From: DT-68 sp965263245
GTDB lineage: Bacteria; Bacillota_I; Bacilli_A; Mycoplasmatales; Metamycoplasmataceae
Assembly: GCA_965263245.1 (NCBI GenBank)
Contig: CBDHHR010001146.1
Location: 930,001 to 994,000, forward strand
DNA length: 64,000 nt
Reading direction: 5' to 3'
Below the pieces are notes generated by a model. The model saw only the letters and a program-made list of their open reading frames with translations. It was not told the origin of the DNA and did not search any database. Below, one piece after another: positions 46,137 through 56,681 of the stretch. A program made the translations under genes and the position numbers. The number at the start of each line of letters is the position of its first letter. Position 1 is the first letter of the stretch.

Positions 46137-49100
46137 TTATTTAACAAAAATTTTTGATCTTGATATTATGTTTCCTAAAAAATCTTTTTTTATTAATAAA
46201 GAATTTGAAATTGAAGAGTTAACTGCCTTATAAATTCTTTTATCAAAATTTTTACTAAGAAATTTTAATTCTAATTTATTTGAATTTTTTTCTAAACCAC
46301 AAACAAAATATTCAATATTATCTTTTAAAATAATATCATTTCTTTTTAAAATATTTAATGGTTTTTGATTGACATCTATATTGTATTTTTCTTTTGTTTC
46401 GTTTAATTTTTTATCAATAATTTGAAAACTATCTTTTTTAAAAATAGAATTATTTAAATTAATTGGAATAAGTTGATAATTTTCTTTTTTATTTTTATAA
46501 ACATGAATTTCTAATCAATTTAAACCTGAATAAAAACTCATTTTATTTTTACTAACATTATTTCTATTTCCAAAAAATATATCTTCAATATCTTTTTTAG
46601 AATCTTTTACTTTTATTTTTTTAATTATTATAGCAATATCTTCTCTTTTTTTATTTTTATAAATAAATTTTATTGGTACATTATATTTTGAATATTTTTT
46701 AGTGAAATCTTTATCTTTTAAAAAATATTCTTTAAAAGGATATTTAGATTCTTTATAAGTTTGATAAGCTTTACATAATGAATCATATAAATTTTTGTTA
46801 CCTTTAAGAAAAACATCATTTATATTTTTACTAGTTGAACCAAAATATTTTTCACATTTATCTTTTGGTAAATCAAATAAATAAATGTATTTAAAAGATT
46901 CTAATTTTTTTTCACCATTTTTATCTTCAAGTATTTTAGCACCTGTAAGATTTTCTTCAGAACCTTTTAGTTGTGTATTTAATTCAAGTTTTCTTGAAAA
47001 AAATACATCATTCATTTTATTGTTAAGTTCTTTTTGTCCTGTTTTAAGATTATAAAATAAATTTTTATATTCTTCTTTTCATTTAAAATTAAATTTTTCA
47101 CTTTTAGGTAATTTATGTACATAAGCATATTTTTCAATTATTTTATTATCTTTATATGTTTGAGAAAGTAACGTAATTAAATAAGCATCTTCAGCATGAT
47201 GTCCATGTCAAACTCTACTTTTCATATTATTTTTATCAATTGAATCACCAGCTTCTTTAGGTCTTAAAAGTCCTTCATTAAATGATTCAATATTTTTTCT
47301 TGCAAAATTAGTCATTTTACCATTGATTGTTTGAATGATTGTATTTTTTCTTTTAAAAAATTCTTCTAATTTATTAATTGTAGCTTTTGCAACATAACTA
47401 GTGTCAACAAAATTTCTTTGAATAAAACCAAGTTGTTCATTTGGATCATCAAAATTTTTAATAGATAATAAATTTTCCAATTTCTTTTTATTTTTATATT
47501 TTAATTTTTTTAAATTTTTTGGATCTCTATTTTCAAGACCATAAAGTCTTTGTCATAATTTTGATAACTTTAAAAACTTTTCATCTGAAAGTCATTTATG
47601 AGGTGTTTTATTTCCTTTATCACTGTTATTTTCGCTTTTTGTTAAAACTTTATTATTAATGCTATTATCAAAACTTTTAGATTTTGGTAGTATGTGGTCA
47701 ATATCATATTTGTTAGGATTTTTTCGTAAATCATTGATGTCAATTTGTTTTCCATCATAAACATCAAAATGATCTTGTTCAACTCATAAATAAATTTTAT
47801 TAAATAAACCGTTTTTTCTTGGTGCGCTTGTAGTTTTAAATTCTTTTTGTAAAATTTCAAAAACTTTTTTATTTTTTTCTTCAAGATGTTTTTGAAAGTT
47901 TTCTATATTTTCTCTTTTTCTTTGGTTGTTTGTTTCTCTTGTCATTTCAACAACTATTTTCGAAATATTTAATTTTTTATTTTCACAATATTTTATTATT
48001 GCATTTAATAGTAAAAATGTTTGGTTTAAAGATCTTTTAACACTTGGTGAAGCAACTAATTCTTCATTAATTCAATCTTTAATTAATTTTTTATTTAAAC
48101 GTTTTTCTTGAATAGAATTAATATTTCTATTAATTCTTTGTTCATAACTTAAAGTTGAATAGTTTTTATCTTGTTTTAAAAGCTCTGGAATATATTCTCT
48201 TAAAGCTTTATAACTTAGTGAATGAGTTTGAGAAGATTTAATTTTTTTAGCTTCTTTAAACAGTCTTTCATTATCAATTGAAACTTTAAAGATTTCTTGA
48301 ATTTTATCATTTCTTTTTTCAGTTTCTTTTGTCTTATTTAAAATATCAACAAAACTATCTATTTTATTATTAATAATTTGATTTATAAAATTTTCAAAAT
48401 TATTAAAATCAAAATCCATTTCTCCAAATAAAGTTTTAAAAACTGGATAACTTTCTATTTTAGTTAACAATAATTGTCTTTTTTTATCAACTCTAAAACC
48501 AGAAATATTTTCTCGTGAAATATTATATTTATTAACAATGTATTTAATGGTTTTATTTAAATTTGCTTTAGTCTCAAATGAAATTTTTAAAATTTCTAAC
48601 TTATCTTCTAATGTTAATTTTTTATTTTCAAGACCAATTGTTAAATTATTTAAATCATTTAAAAGATTAAAAACTTCAGCACTAAAAGAACCTTTAGGTG
48701 CTCTATATTCATTAGGGTATAAAGAACATTTACCAACTGTTTTTTGTCAAATGTTGTCATATTTTTTAAATACTTTATTATTTTCATCTATTGCATAAAG
48801 ACCATAAGGACTTGGACTTTTTTCTGAACCTGGACCAATTTCAAAATCTCTTTGTCTTATAAAAAATCCTCTCTTTTTATAATCATTTGATTCATTTAAA
48901 AATGCATCAGTTAATTTTTGATCTAAATTTTGAGTTTTAAAAATTGTTTTTAATTCTTTAACATAATCATTTTTATGAAAATTTCGGTTAAAAAATGATT
49001 TGAACCTACCAGTTTTTTTAAAATTTTCAATTTGTAAATCAATTGGAAACTTATTTTCTTTATCTTTAGTTTTAATTTTTCAACCACTAGTTTCTTTAGG

Positions 49101-49577
49101 ATCAAATTCTTCATATTTAAATCCCCGATTAGATAAATATCAATAAAGTAAAGAAAGAATTTGGTTAAACTCTATCTTTTTAGTTAAAGCTTTTTTTCTT
49201 AAAACATGTATTCAATACATTTTTTCATTTTTAAATTCTTCATTCATTCTTTTGTCCATCGGAATTAAATATTTTTCTCTAAACTCATTAACAAAAGAAT
49301 TATCTTTTTTATCTTTAATTTTGATATCTTTAACGTACTTATTTTCAATTAAAAATTTTATAAAATCTCTTTTTAAGGTGAATTTTCTTTTATTCATTCT
49401 CCTTTCACTTCTTTTTTGTCTTCTAGTATCGTTTAGTAATTTTGAATCTCTTGGGTGATCAACGGTATCAAAAAGTCTAACTCCGTGTTTTACAATGGAA
49501 TTATCGTTTTTATCGGTAATGCATCATCCAACTGATGCAATTCCTACGTCTAAACCAAGTATTATATCCTTTTTCAT
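46137..49577 (-). CDS. cas9: Cas9, type II CRISPR effector nuclease
   Basis: 1146 aa, a compact Cas9. RuvC-I is at the N-terminus, IILGLDVGIASVGW with catalytic D10. The arginine-rich bridge helix follows (DTRRQKRSERRMNKRK, about residues 50-66). RuvC-II is VVEMTRETNNQRKRE, and HNH is YDIDHILPKSKSFDNS with H near residue 627. RuvC-III is HHAEDAYLITL, and the C-terminal PAM-interacting region ends RSKIFVK. All catalytic motifs are present, so it should cut crRNA-matched DNA in both strands. The start at 49577 has AAGGAGTC 5 nt upstream. It lies last in the leftward order cas1-cas2-csn2-cas9, followed by the tracrRNA and array. It crosses many UGA codons. The 3' end abuts a transposase remnant but the C-terminus appears complete. 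Confidence 0.96.
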
Positions 49578-49598
49578 TTTGACTCCTTAATATTAAAA

Positions 49599-50279
49599 TT
49601 ATATATTACGAATTGCCCTATCAATTAAAAAAGAATTAAATGAATTATCGTCATTAAAGTAATTATTTAAGTCTTGAAGTTTTAGAGGAGTTTTTACTTC
49701 GTGTTCAAGGTAAGACAAAAGCATATTTTCATCATGAATTTCTATAAACTCTTGTTCTTTGTGAATTATTAATTGTTCAATGTTATTTCAACCAATAATG
49801 TTTTTAAAATTATTGGTAATGGCAATTAAATTAATGTTTTTGTTTTCGTTTAAAATTTCTTTTTTTAAGTACTCATCAAAACCAATTAAATAAATGTTAA
49901 TCACTTTTAATGAATACTGGTTATATAAATCAAAAATAAAGTTAATTACTTTCTCGATTTTGATTTCTTTGTTGATGTGAAAAAAACTTTTGATTAATTT
50001 ATCATGTGAAAAATCAAAATCAATTAAATCTTCTTTAATCTCTTGATTTATCTTGTTAATAATTTCAAAAATTTTCTCTTTTACAATTATTTCTTCAGCA
50101 ACGTTTGGATACTTTTCGTTTAACATTTTAAAAATTAAATTATTAGTGCTAAAACTAAAAATATTTTCTACTTTTGTTAATGGTGTTATGATTAAAGAAT
50201 TTGATTTTTTAATTTCTTTAATGGTTCTAAAAACATCGCTGGTTTGAATAACTTTGTTGTTGTTAATTTTGTTGATCAT
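49599..50279 (-). CDS. csn2: Csn2-like adaptation protein
   Basis: 226 aa. The place between cas2 and cas9, the size and the fold-like pattern (VINIYLIGFDEYLKKEIL near the C-terminal third, FSHDKLIKSFFHIN in the middle) fit Csn2. Csn2 is the ring-forming DNA-end-binding protein that works with Cas1-Cas2 and Cas9 in spacer acquisition of subtype II-A. Sequence conservation in this family is low, so the call leans on context. The start overlaps the cas2 stop by 17 bp, and it ends 22 bp before cas9, indicating tight co-translation. It crosses one UGA at 49788. Confidence 0.75.
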
Positions 50280-50607
50280 AATCTATTTTTATGTGCCTAC
50301 TTTCTGTGTTTACTGTTTCGTTAATTTTTTTATTTCCCCTTAGTAAAATCATTTTAGAATATTGTAAATTGGTAATTTTAAATATTCTAATGTTCCCGTT
50401 TTTAGGAACCTTTTTTTCGATTAATCTAATTTCGTTTTTTGCAATTGATTCAGAAGTTACAATCCGCATGTAAACTGAAAATTGAAGCATAATGTAACCG
50501 TTTTTAATTAAATTTTTGTGAAATTGACTGTATTGTCTTCTAGATTCTTCGCTGGTAAAATCTAAGTCGTACATTAAAATTATTCTCATAACTTTAATTC
50601 TTCTCAT
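50263..50607 (-). CDS. cas2: Cas2, spacer-acquisition subunit
   Basis: 114 aa from the ATG at 50607 (AGGAAAA just upstream), or 108 aa from MRIILMYDLDF at 50589, the more usual N-terminus of the family. The first beta strand with its acidic residues (LMYDLDF) and the ferredoxin-like alternation are visible, with QYSQFHKNLIKNGYIMLQFS VYMR as two stretches. Cas2 bridges two Cas1 dimers during integration of new spacers. It overlaps the end of cas1 by up to 28 bp and the start of csn2 by 17 bp. Confidence 0.92.
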   Translation of the reverse strand: MRRIKVMRIILMYDLDFTSEESRRQYSQFHKNLIKNGYIMLQFSVYMRIVTSESIAKNEIRLIEKKVPKNGNIRIFKITNLQYSKMILLRGNKKINETVNTESRHIKIDYDQQN

Positions 50608-51461
50608 TTTTCCTGTCTTACAATTGAATCAATGTACATGTCAACCACTTTGTTTAAATAATGTCAATTTCCGCCGTATAAAACTTTTGTGTTAATGATG
50701 TTAATCATTTCGTCTTTGATTTTATAAGAAAACATTTCGATGTCTTTGTTCTTAAAAGCTATTTTGTCCACTAAAGGTCTAAAAGGCTCCATTAAATCTG
50801 AAGCTAAAGCAAAATAATTAGTTCAAGATTTATGAAAAAAACTTATTCTTGGATCTAAACCTTTTTTAACAATTGACCTTATAACTAAAGAACGCAAAAT
50901 TGCGTATCCATAGTTTAACATTAAGTTTATAGTTGGAAATTTTTCTAAATTGCGGTCTCTAATAAAATTCATTCCCATCAAGGAATTCCAATATACTTTA
51001 GAAGCATGTCCTTCCCGGTTTGTAATGTCAAAAGGTCTAATCTTTCTTGTGTAAGAATATAAAAGTTTTTTGTTACTCTTAGAAACAATGTTTTCTTTTT
51101 CCAATAAATGAATCTGGTTAAAAATTTTAAGCTTAATGATGTCTTTTCAACAATTAGCTTTATAAATTTTAGTTCACATTAATTGTCTATTAAAAGTTTT
51201 AAATGAATTGTAATTTCCGTTGTAAGGAAAAATAACTGATTGTGGTTCATGACTTTCGTTAAAAATGATAACGTTAACATTTTCTTGTGAAAGCCTGTTT
51301 AATAATTTTAAACTTATGTTTGCCCTTGAATTGTGAATTATTAATGTATCAATATCTTTAATATTAATTAGTATTTTTTCGTTTTCTCTATCTAAAAGCA
51401 AGTTATTTAGATAAAGCTTGAAAAACTCATCTGTGTTAATTTCGACTACTTTTCATCCCAT
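50580..51461 (-). CDS. cas1: Cas1, CRISPR integrase
   Basis: 293 aa. MGWKVVEINT is a typical subtype II-A start. Metal-binding and catalytic positions are visible: TNREGHASKVYW (Glu), DPRISFFHKS (His) and SDLMEPFRPLVD (Asp). Cas1 inserts new spacers at the leader end of the array. It crosses several UGA codons. It is first in the leftward cas operon, 205 bp from purB. That gap should hold the operon promoter, although I could not pick one box with confidence. Putting adaptation genes before cas9 is the reverse of the common cas9-cas1-cas2-csn2 order. Confidence 0.95.
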
Positions 51462-51666
51462 ATTGTTATTTTTAATACTTGGTTTTTTGGACCAAAGGTC
51501 CAAAATAATTTTAAAATATTGTTAAGTAAATCAGTTTGATTAAATGAAAAAAACGAAAAAACAAAACTAGTAATTTTGTCTAAAATAATCATTATTATTT
51601 CTATTTCTTTAAAATTTTTTTATTAAATTATTTTGTTTGAACATAAGTTTAATCTAAATATTCAAA

Positions 51667-52959
51667 CTATTTTATACCAACTCTTTTGTAAATTGTACTT
51701 ACTTCTTTTAAGTAGTATTCTAAATCAAATAATTCATCTAGTTCTTCTTTTAAGATCTTAATTTCTTTTTCTTTAACAATAAGGTCTTTAAATGGTATGT
51801 TTTTCTCAAGAGATTCTTGAGCAATTTTTTGAACTAAATCATATGCTTTTTCTCTTGAAAAGTTTTTTGTTTCAATTAAATAATTAAGAACTTTTTGACT
51901 AAAAATAATTCCGTTAGTTAAATTAATGTTTTTAAGCATTTGTTTTTCATCTATTACAAGGTTTTTAAGAATTAAAGTCATTCTTTTTAAACTATATTCA
52001 AGTGTTGAAGTAGCATTGGGAGCAATTACTCTTTCTACAGAAGAGTGAGAAATGTCTCTTTCGTGTCAAAGCGAGTTATTATCAAATGATGCTTGAGCAT
52101 AAGCTTTTAAAAGTCTTGCTTGACCACAAATATTTTCTAAACCAACGGGATTTTTTTTATGTGGCATTGCTGAAGAACCTTTTTGCTTTGTTGCAAAACT
52201 TTCAAAAACTTCACCTATTTCAGTTTGTTGTAATAACCTAATTTCTGTAGCAATTTTTTCTAGTGTTGTTCCAATAATTGCAAGTGTAGAAAAATACTCA
52301 ACATGATTATCTCTTTGTAAAACTTGCGTTGAAATTTTTGAAGAGTTTAACTTTAATTTTTTACAAACATAATCTTGAACAAATGGTTTTATGTTTGCAA
52401 AATTTCCCACTGCACCAGAAATTTTACCCTGTTCAACCTTTAATCTTGAAATTTTAAAACGCTCTTGATTTCTTTTTGTTTCGTCAAACCAAAGTGCAAA
52501 CTTAAGACCAAAACTCGTAACTTCAGCATGAATTCCGTGGGTTCTACCGATGCAAGGAATATTCATATATTTTTTAGCTTGATCTCGTAAAACTTCTAAT
52601 AGTTTTTCAATTTGGATTGAAATTAAATCATTTGCTTCTTTGTATAATGAGCCATAACCTGTATCAACAACGTCTGAAGAAGTTAACCCGTAATGAAATC
52701 ATTTTTTTTCTTCTTTAAGAGAATTGGAAATCATTCTTGTAAAAGCAATAACATCATGTTTAGTTTCTTTTTCAATTTCAAGCATTAATTGTGCATCAAT
52801 TTTGGCATTTTCTTTAATTTTTGTTGCAATGTTTTTTGGTATTAAATTTTTTTTAGAAAATGCTTCTAATGATAAAATTTCAACCTCTAATCATTTAGCT
52901 AGTTTATTTTCTAAAGACCATACTAATTGCATTTTTTTTGTTGAATATCTTTTTAACAT
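51667..52959 (-). CDS. purB: Adenylosuccinate lyase
   Basis: 430 aa. It splits adenylosuccinate to AMP and fumarate. The fumarase/aspartase superfamily signature GSSAMPHKKNPVGLENICGQ is present, with the flexible catalytic-loop serine. GRTHGIHAEVTSFG (catalytic His region) and HYGLTSSDVVDT also fit. Start ATG at 52959 with AAGGAGTT. It follows purA by 13 bp, completing the IMP-to-AMP pair. It crosses several UGA codons. Length is normal. Confidence 0.97.
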
Positions 52960-52972
52960 TTTAACTCCTTAT

Positions 52973-54247
52973 TTACCTAACAATTGTTTGTTTTCGTTTA
53001 GGTCCAACTGAAAAAATTGAAACTTTTAATCCGGAAATTTTTTCAATTTTATTAATGTAATTTTGAGCATTAATTGGTAGTTCGCCAAATGATTTAACTT
53101 TGGTAATATCTTCTTTTCATCCAGGAAGAATAATGTATTCTGGCTTTGCGATTGATAAATCACTTTCAACTGCTGGAAATTCTTGAACGTTTTTTTGACC
53201 GTTAATTTGGTATGAAATGCAAATTTTAATTTTTTCAATTCCGGTTAAAACGTCTAACAATGTAATAACAAGACTTGTCATTGATGAGTTTCTAATTGAA
53301 TGTTTAAGGGCAACCAAATCAAGTCAACCTACATCCCTTGCTCTTCCGGTTGTTGTTCCAAACTCATTTCCAATAGTTTGAATGTGCTTTGCAATTTTAC
53401 CTTTAATAATTGTTGGCATTGGACCAGCACCAACTCTTGAACAATAAGCTTTTGTAACACCATAAACGTTTTTAACATATTTTATATTAATTCCTGATCC
53501 AACAAAAGCTGCAGAAGCAATTGGATTTGAAGACGTAACAAACGGATATGTTCCGTGATCTAAATCAAGTAGTGCTCCTTGAGCTCCCTCATAAACAATT
53601 TTTTCTCCATTTTTAGCAAGGTTATTTAAAAATTTACTTGTGTTTTTAACAAATGGTTTTAAAATTTTGGATTGGTTTTTTGCTTCATTAAAAATTTTTT
53701 CAAAACTAATAACTTTTTTTTGATAAATGTTTTTAAATAACTTATTGTAATAATCAACATTTACTTTAAGCTTTTTTTCTAAAACATCTTCTCTAATAAA
53801 ATCAGCCATTCTAATTCCGTTTCTACTTACTTTATCGGTGTAAGCTGGTCCAATTCCTTTTTGTGTTGTACCAATTTTGTTTTCTTTTTTAGCTTCTTCT
53901 TGATACTTATCAAGTAGTAAATGATAAGGCATAATAACGTGTGCTCTATCTGAAATAATAATGTTTTTTGTGTATAAATTATTTTTGTTTGCATATTCAA
54001 TTTCTTTAATAAAAGCTTTTGGATTTAAAACACAACCATTAGCGACCACTGCATAAGTATCTTTGTGAACAACGCCAGAAGGCATTAAATGTAACTTGTA
54101 TTTGTTTTTTCCAACAACAACCGTATGACCAGCGTTATTTCCTCCGCTTCAACGAACAACTGCTTTGGCTTTGCTAGCAAAAAAATCAGAAATTTTTCCT
54201 TTTCCTTCATCGCCTCATAGTGCTCCCATTATGATGTCTACTACCAT
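52973..54247 (-). CDS. purA: Adenylosuccinate synthetase
   Basis: 424 aa. It condenses IMP and aspartate with GTP to give adenylosuccinate. GALWGDEGKGKISDFF at residues about 8-23 is the GTP-binding P-loop with catalytic Asp, followed by GGNNAGHTVVVGKNKYKLHL with catalytic His. QKGIGPAYTDKVSRNG and VYEGAQGALLDLDHGTYPFV are further family hallmarks, and TTTGRARDVGWLDL marks the C-terminal region. Start at 54247 after AAGGAGATTAAC. It lies between hpt1 (16 bp upstream) and purB (13 bp downstream) in one operon. Confidence 0.97.
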
Positions 54248-54263
54248 GTTAATCTCCTTAAAT

Positions 54264-54806
54264 TTATTTATACTGATCTTTGATGGATGCAATAAAGGAA
54301 AACCTTCTTCCTCATTCGTTAACATCAAGCCCTCAACCAACAAGTCAATCTTTAGTTTGACTTTCAATGACTGTTCAATCAGGCTTAAAATCAACTTTTC
54401 TACAGTTAACTTTATCGAGCAAGGTTACAACTTTTATTTCTTTTGCACCCCTAGATTTTAAAATTTTAATTACTCCTTTTAGTGTAATGGCTGAATCAAC
54501 AACATCTTCTAAAATTAAAACTTTTTTATTTTTAATTGATATTGATTCTAAACCGTAATCAATTGATACTTCTTCTCTTGAATAAGCTCCTCTTGTCACT
54601 GAAGTTTTAATAAATTCTGTGACAAGATCAAAATTAAATTTTGTGATAATGTTCCCAAAAAAATTAATACAACCTTTTAGTAAGCCAAGAGCAACAACTG
54701 GTTTTTTTTCATTTTTGTAATATTTATTAATGTTTATAGTAACATTTTCAATTTTTTTTAAAACTTCTTCTTTGGTGTATAAAACTTTTTTAATTCTTTT
54801 ATCCAT
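54264..54806 (-). CDS. hpt: Hypoxanthine phosphoribosyltransferase, likely active copy
   Basis: 180 aa from MDKRIKKVLYTKEE (54806); a start 12 bp earlier is possible. It converts hypoxanthine or guanine plus PRPP to IMP or GMP. The PRPP loop reads VLILEDVVDSAITL, keeping the acidic pair ED and the catalytic Asp of the family consensus. LLKGCINFFGNII is the usual N-terminal loop. Its ATG overlaps the stop of the upstream paralog by 8 bp (ATGGATAA), so the two are translationally coupled. The IMP it makes feeds purA and purB immediately downstream. The C-terminus crosses three UGA codons. Confidence 0.9.
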
Positions 54807-55344
54807 TTTTATATTCATCCTTTATGATGGCAATATAAGGTAAATTTCTTAGTCGTTGCTGATAGTCAAAACTTCAACCAATAATGTAATCTTTGGTATC
54901 AAGTTTTATAATGGTTCAATCGGGTTTAAAACTTGTTTTTTGACCATTTGGTTTTTCAATTAAAGTTACTATTTTTACTTCCTTAGCCTTTTTAGTTTCA
55001 AGTAAATATTTTTTTAATTTTTTAAGCGTAATTCCTAAATAATCAACGTTTTCAACAATTAAAACGTTTCGGTTTTTGACATCACCACTTGTTAGTCATT
55101 CGAGTTCAAATTTGTTTGTTTTTTGCTTTTTGTCAATCGTTATTGAAACAAACTCATAATGACTATCAAAATCTAAATATATAACTAAATTTGCTTGAAA
55201 CAAAACACAACCTTTTAAAACACCTAAAATTACCGGTTTTTCCTTGTTTTTATAATACTGATTGAGAGTTGGTGCAAATTTTTTAATTAAAGATTTGATT
55301 TCTTTTTCACTAATTAAAATTTTTTTTACTTCTTTTGCTAACAT
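54799..55344 (-). CDS. Paralogous phosphoribosyltransferase with altered active site
   Basis: 181 aa, with the same fold as the next gene (GVLKGCVLFQANLV, then VKIVTLIEKPNGQKTSFKPD). The PRPP loop reads VLIVENVDYLGITL, where active enzymes have VLIVEDIIDTGLTL-like sequence. The second acid is Asn, the catalytic Asp position is Tyr and the Thr is Leu. By established HPRT chemistry it should be weak or inactive as an enzyme. It could be a structural partner of the coupled copy or a regulator. It is the first gene of the purine operon. Start ATG at 55344, with a weak Shine-Dalgarno. The fold assignment is firm; the loss of function is inferred. Confidence 0.85.
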
Positions 55345-55592
55345 ATATTTTTTAACTTTTCCATCTGTTTATTTTTTTGTTTTTAGACACTGAAAATTAA
55401 TTATATAACACTAATAAAATTTATAAAATTAAAAGTTTGAAAATTTAATTTTTTTTCGTTTTTTTACTTTTTTTAATGAGTGTTTTTTAGTTGATTTTTT
55501 TGTTTTTTAATAGCTGATTTTAAAAACTTTGAAATAAATAATTAAAAAAATTAAAGTCTTTAAAATAAAGCTTTTCAATTTGTCAAAACAAC

Positions 55593-55627
55593 TTTTTTTT
55601 TTTTTTGTAAAAGAGTGATTTTATAAT
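55593..55627 (+). promoter_or_regulatory. T14 promoter of the coiled-coil membrane protein
   Basis: 14 T (55593-55606) followed by 15 nt and TATAAT (55622-55627). This is the same arrangement as at S1-S6, 27 kb away and on the other strand. The intervening bases (GTAAAAGAGTGATTT against GCAAAGAGATTTTTT) are also alike. The rest of 55345-55592 is AT-rich with no gene seen. Confidence 0.7.
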
Positions 55628-55650
55628 TTAAATTGTAGGTGATTTTAAAA

Positions 55651-56157
55651 ATGAAAAAGAATACTAAAACATCGAAAAACAAAAAAATTATATTTAAATT
55701 AATGGTGGGTACACTTGTTGTTTCTGCAATAGCTATACCTAATTTTTTGTTGTACAATTTAAACAAAGATTTTGAAAAAACAAAAAATGAAAAAACTAAT
55801 TTAAAAAATAATTTAGATTTAATAAACACTAAATTAACAAATTTTCAAAATACAATTGAAAATTTAGAAAAAGAAAACCAATTAAATGATGAAAATTTAG
55901 AAAAATTAAAAGAAACTTTAGAAAAAAGTAAAGATATTAGCAAGGCTATTAACGTCAATACTGAACTTATAAATACATTATTAAATGACAGTATAAAACA
56001 AGTTAACAATTTAAGGCCTAGACTTTCAAGAAATTTACAAAGACTTTATTTAGATTTATTAAACAACAATATTTTAAGAATAAAAGAAATTTTAAAGGAA
56101 GTAAAAGAACCAACAACCAAAAAACAAGAAGTAGAAGAAAAAAAAGAAGAAGAATAA
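55651..56157 (+). CDS. Membrane-anchored coiled-coil protein
   Basis: 168 aa. MKKNTKTSKNKKIIFKLMVG leads into a hydrophobic segment (about residues 18-36) without a cysteine lipobox, like the S1-S6 leaders. About 110 residues of heptad-like coiled coil follow (LEKENQLNDENLEKLKETLE), then a short helical part, and a charged tail VEEKKEEE. The ATG at 55651 follows AGGTGATT. No family recognised. Sharing the T14 promoter suggests it is surface-exposed and switched with the S family. Confidence 0.75.
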   Translation: MKKNTKTSKNKKIIFKLMVGTLVVSAIAIPNFLLYNLNKDFEKTKNEKTNLKNNLDLINTKLTNFQNTIENLEKENQLNDENLEKLKETLEKSKDISKAINVNTELINTLLNDSIKQVNNLRPRLSRNLQRLYLDLLNNNILRIKEILKEVKEPTTKKQEVEEKKEEE

Positions 56158-56330
56158 AAACTTTTAGTGTAAGTAAATATAAAAACCGTATGCAAATATT
56201 GTTATGTTAAAATAAAATTTAATAAATAAAAAATGCTAATGATTCATTTCTATTCAAATCTATGGAGAATTAGTTTGCAAGTTTAATTGTGGTTTCTATT
56301 TTTTAAAATCAAAAATAAAAGGAAGTAAAA

Positions 56331-56528
56331 ATGGATAGAAAAGAATTTATTGAATATATAAAAAAATATTCTTTTGAATCGACCGGTCGGTTTAACGGAG
56401 CACACGAAATTTTCAAAAGTCCAAAATATAAATTTAATTTTTCAATTCCTAAAGGAAAAAAAGAAATTAAAAATGCCATAATATGAAGTTTTGAAAAAGA
56501 AATTAAAAAAGAAAAAAACAAAGTTTAA
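56331..56528 (+). CDS. HicA-like RNase toxin, solo
   Basis: 65 aa. MDRKEFIEYIKKYSFES, then GAHEIFKSP and FNFSIPKGKKEI fit the small double-stranded-RNA-binding fold of HicA, whose catalytic His lies in a GSH-x-x-F motif (here GAHEIF, His 25). HicA toxins cut mRNA and are normally held by a HicB antitoxin. No HicB-like gene follows or precedes it, and the neighbour upstream is the coiled-coil protein. The start at 56331 is supported by AAAGGAAG upstream. It crosses one UGA. Orphan or recently recruited; medium certainty. Confidence 0.6.
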
Positions 56529-56681
56529 AAAACATAATTTTTTATAAATTTTTTAATTAGTCAATAAATAAAAAATAAACAGGTAAAACCATTTAATTTA
56601 ATAAAAAATATCCTTTTAATAATTATTGGATTTTGAAATATTGATTAAGAATGTTTACAAAAAATATTTTAAACTTTCAAT

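Noticed and set aside
55639..55650. GTG start four codons upstream for the coiled-coil protein
   Set aside because: The GTG lies inside the likely Shine-Dalgarno AGGTGA; the ATG at 55651 is correctly spaced from it.
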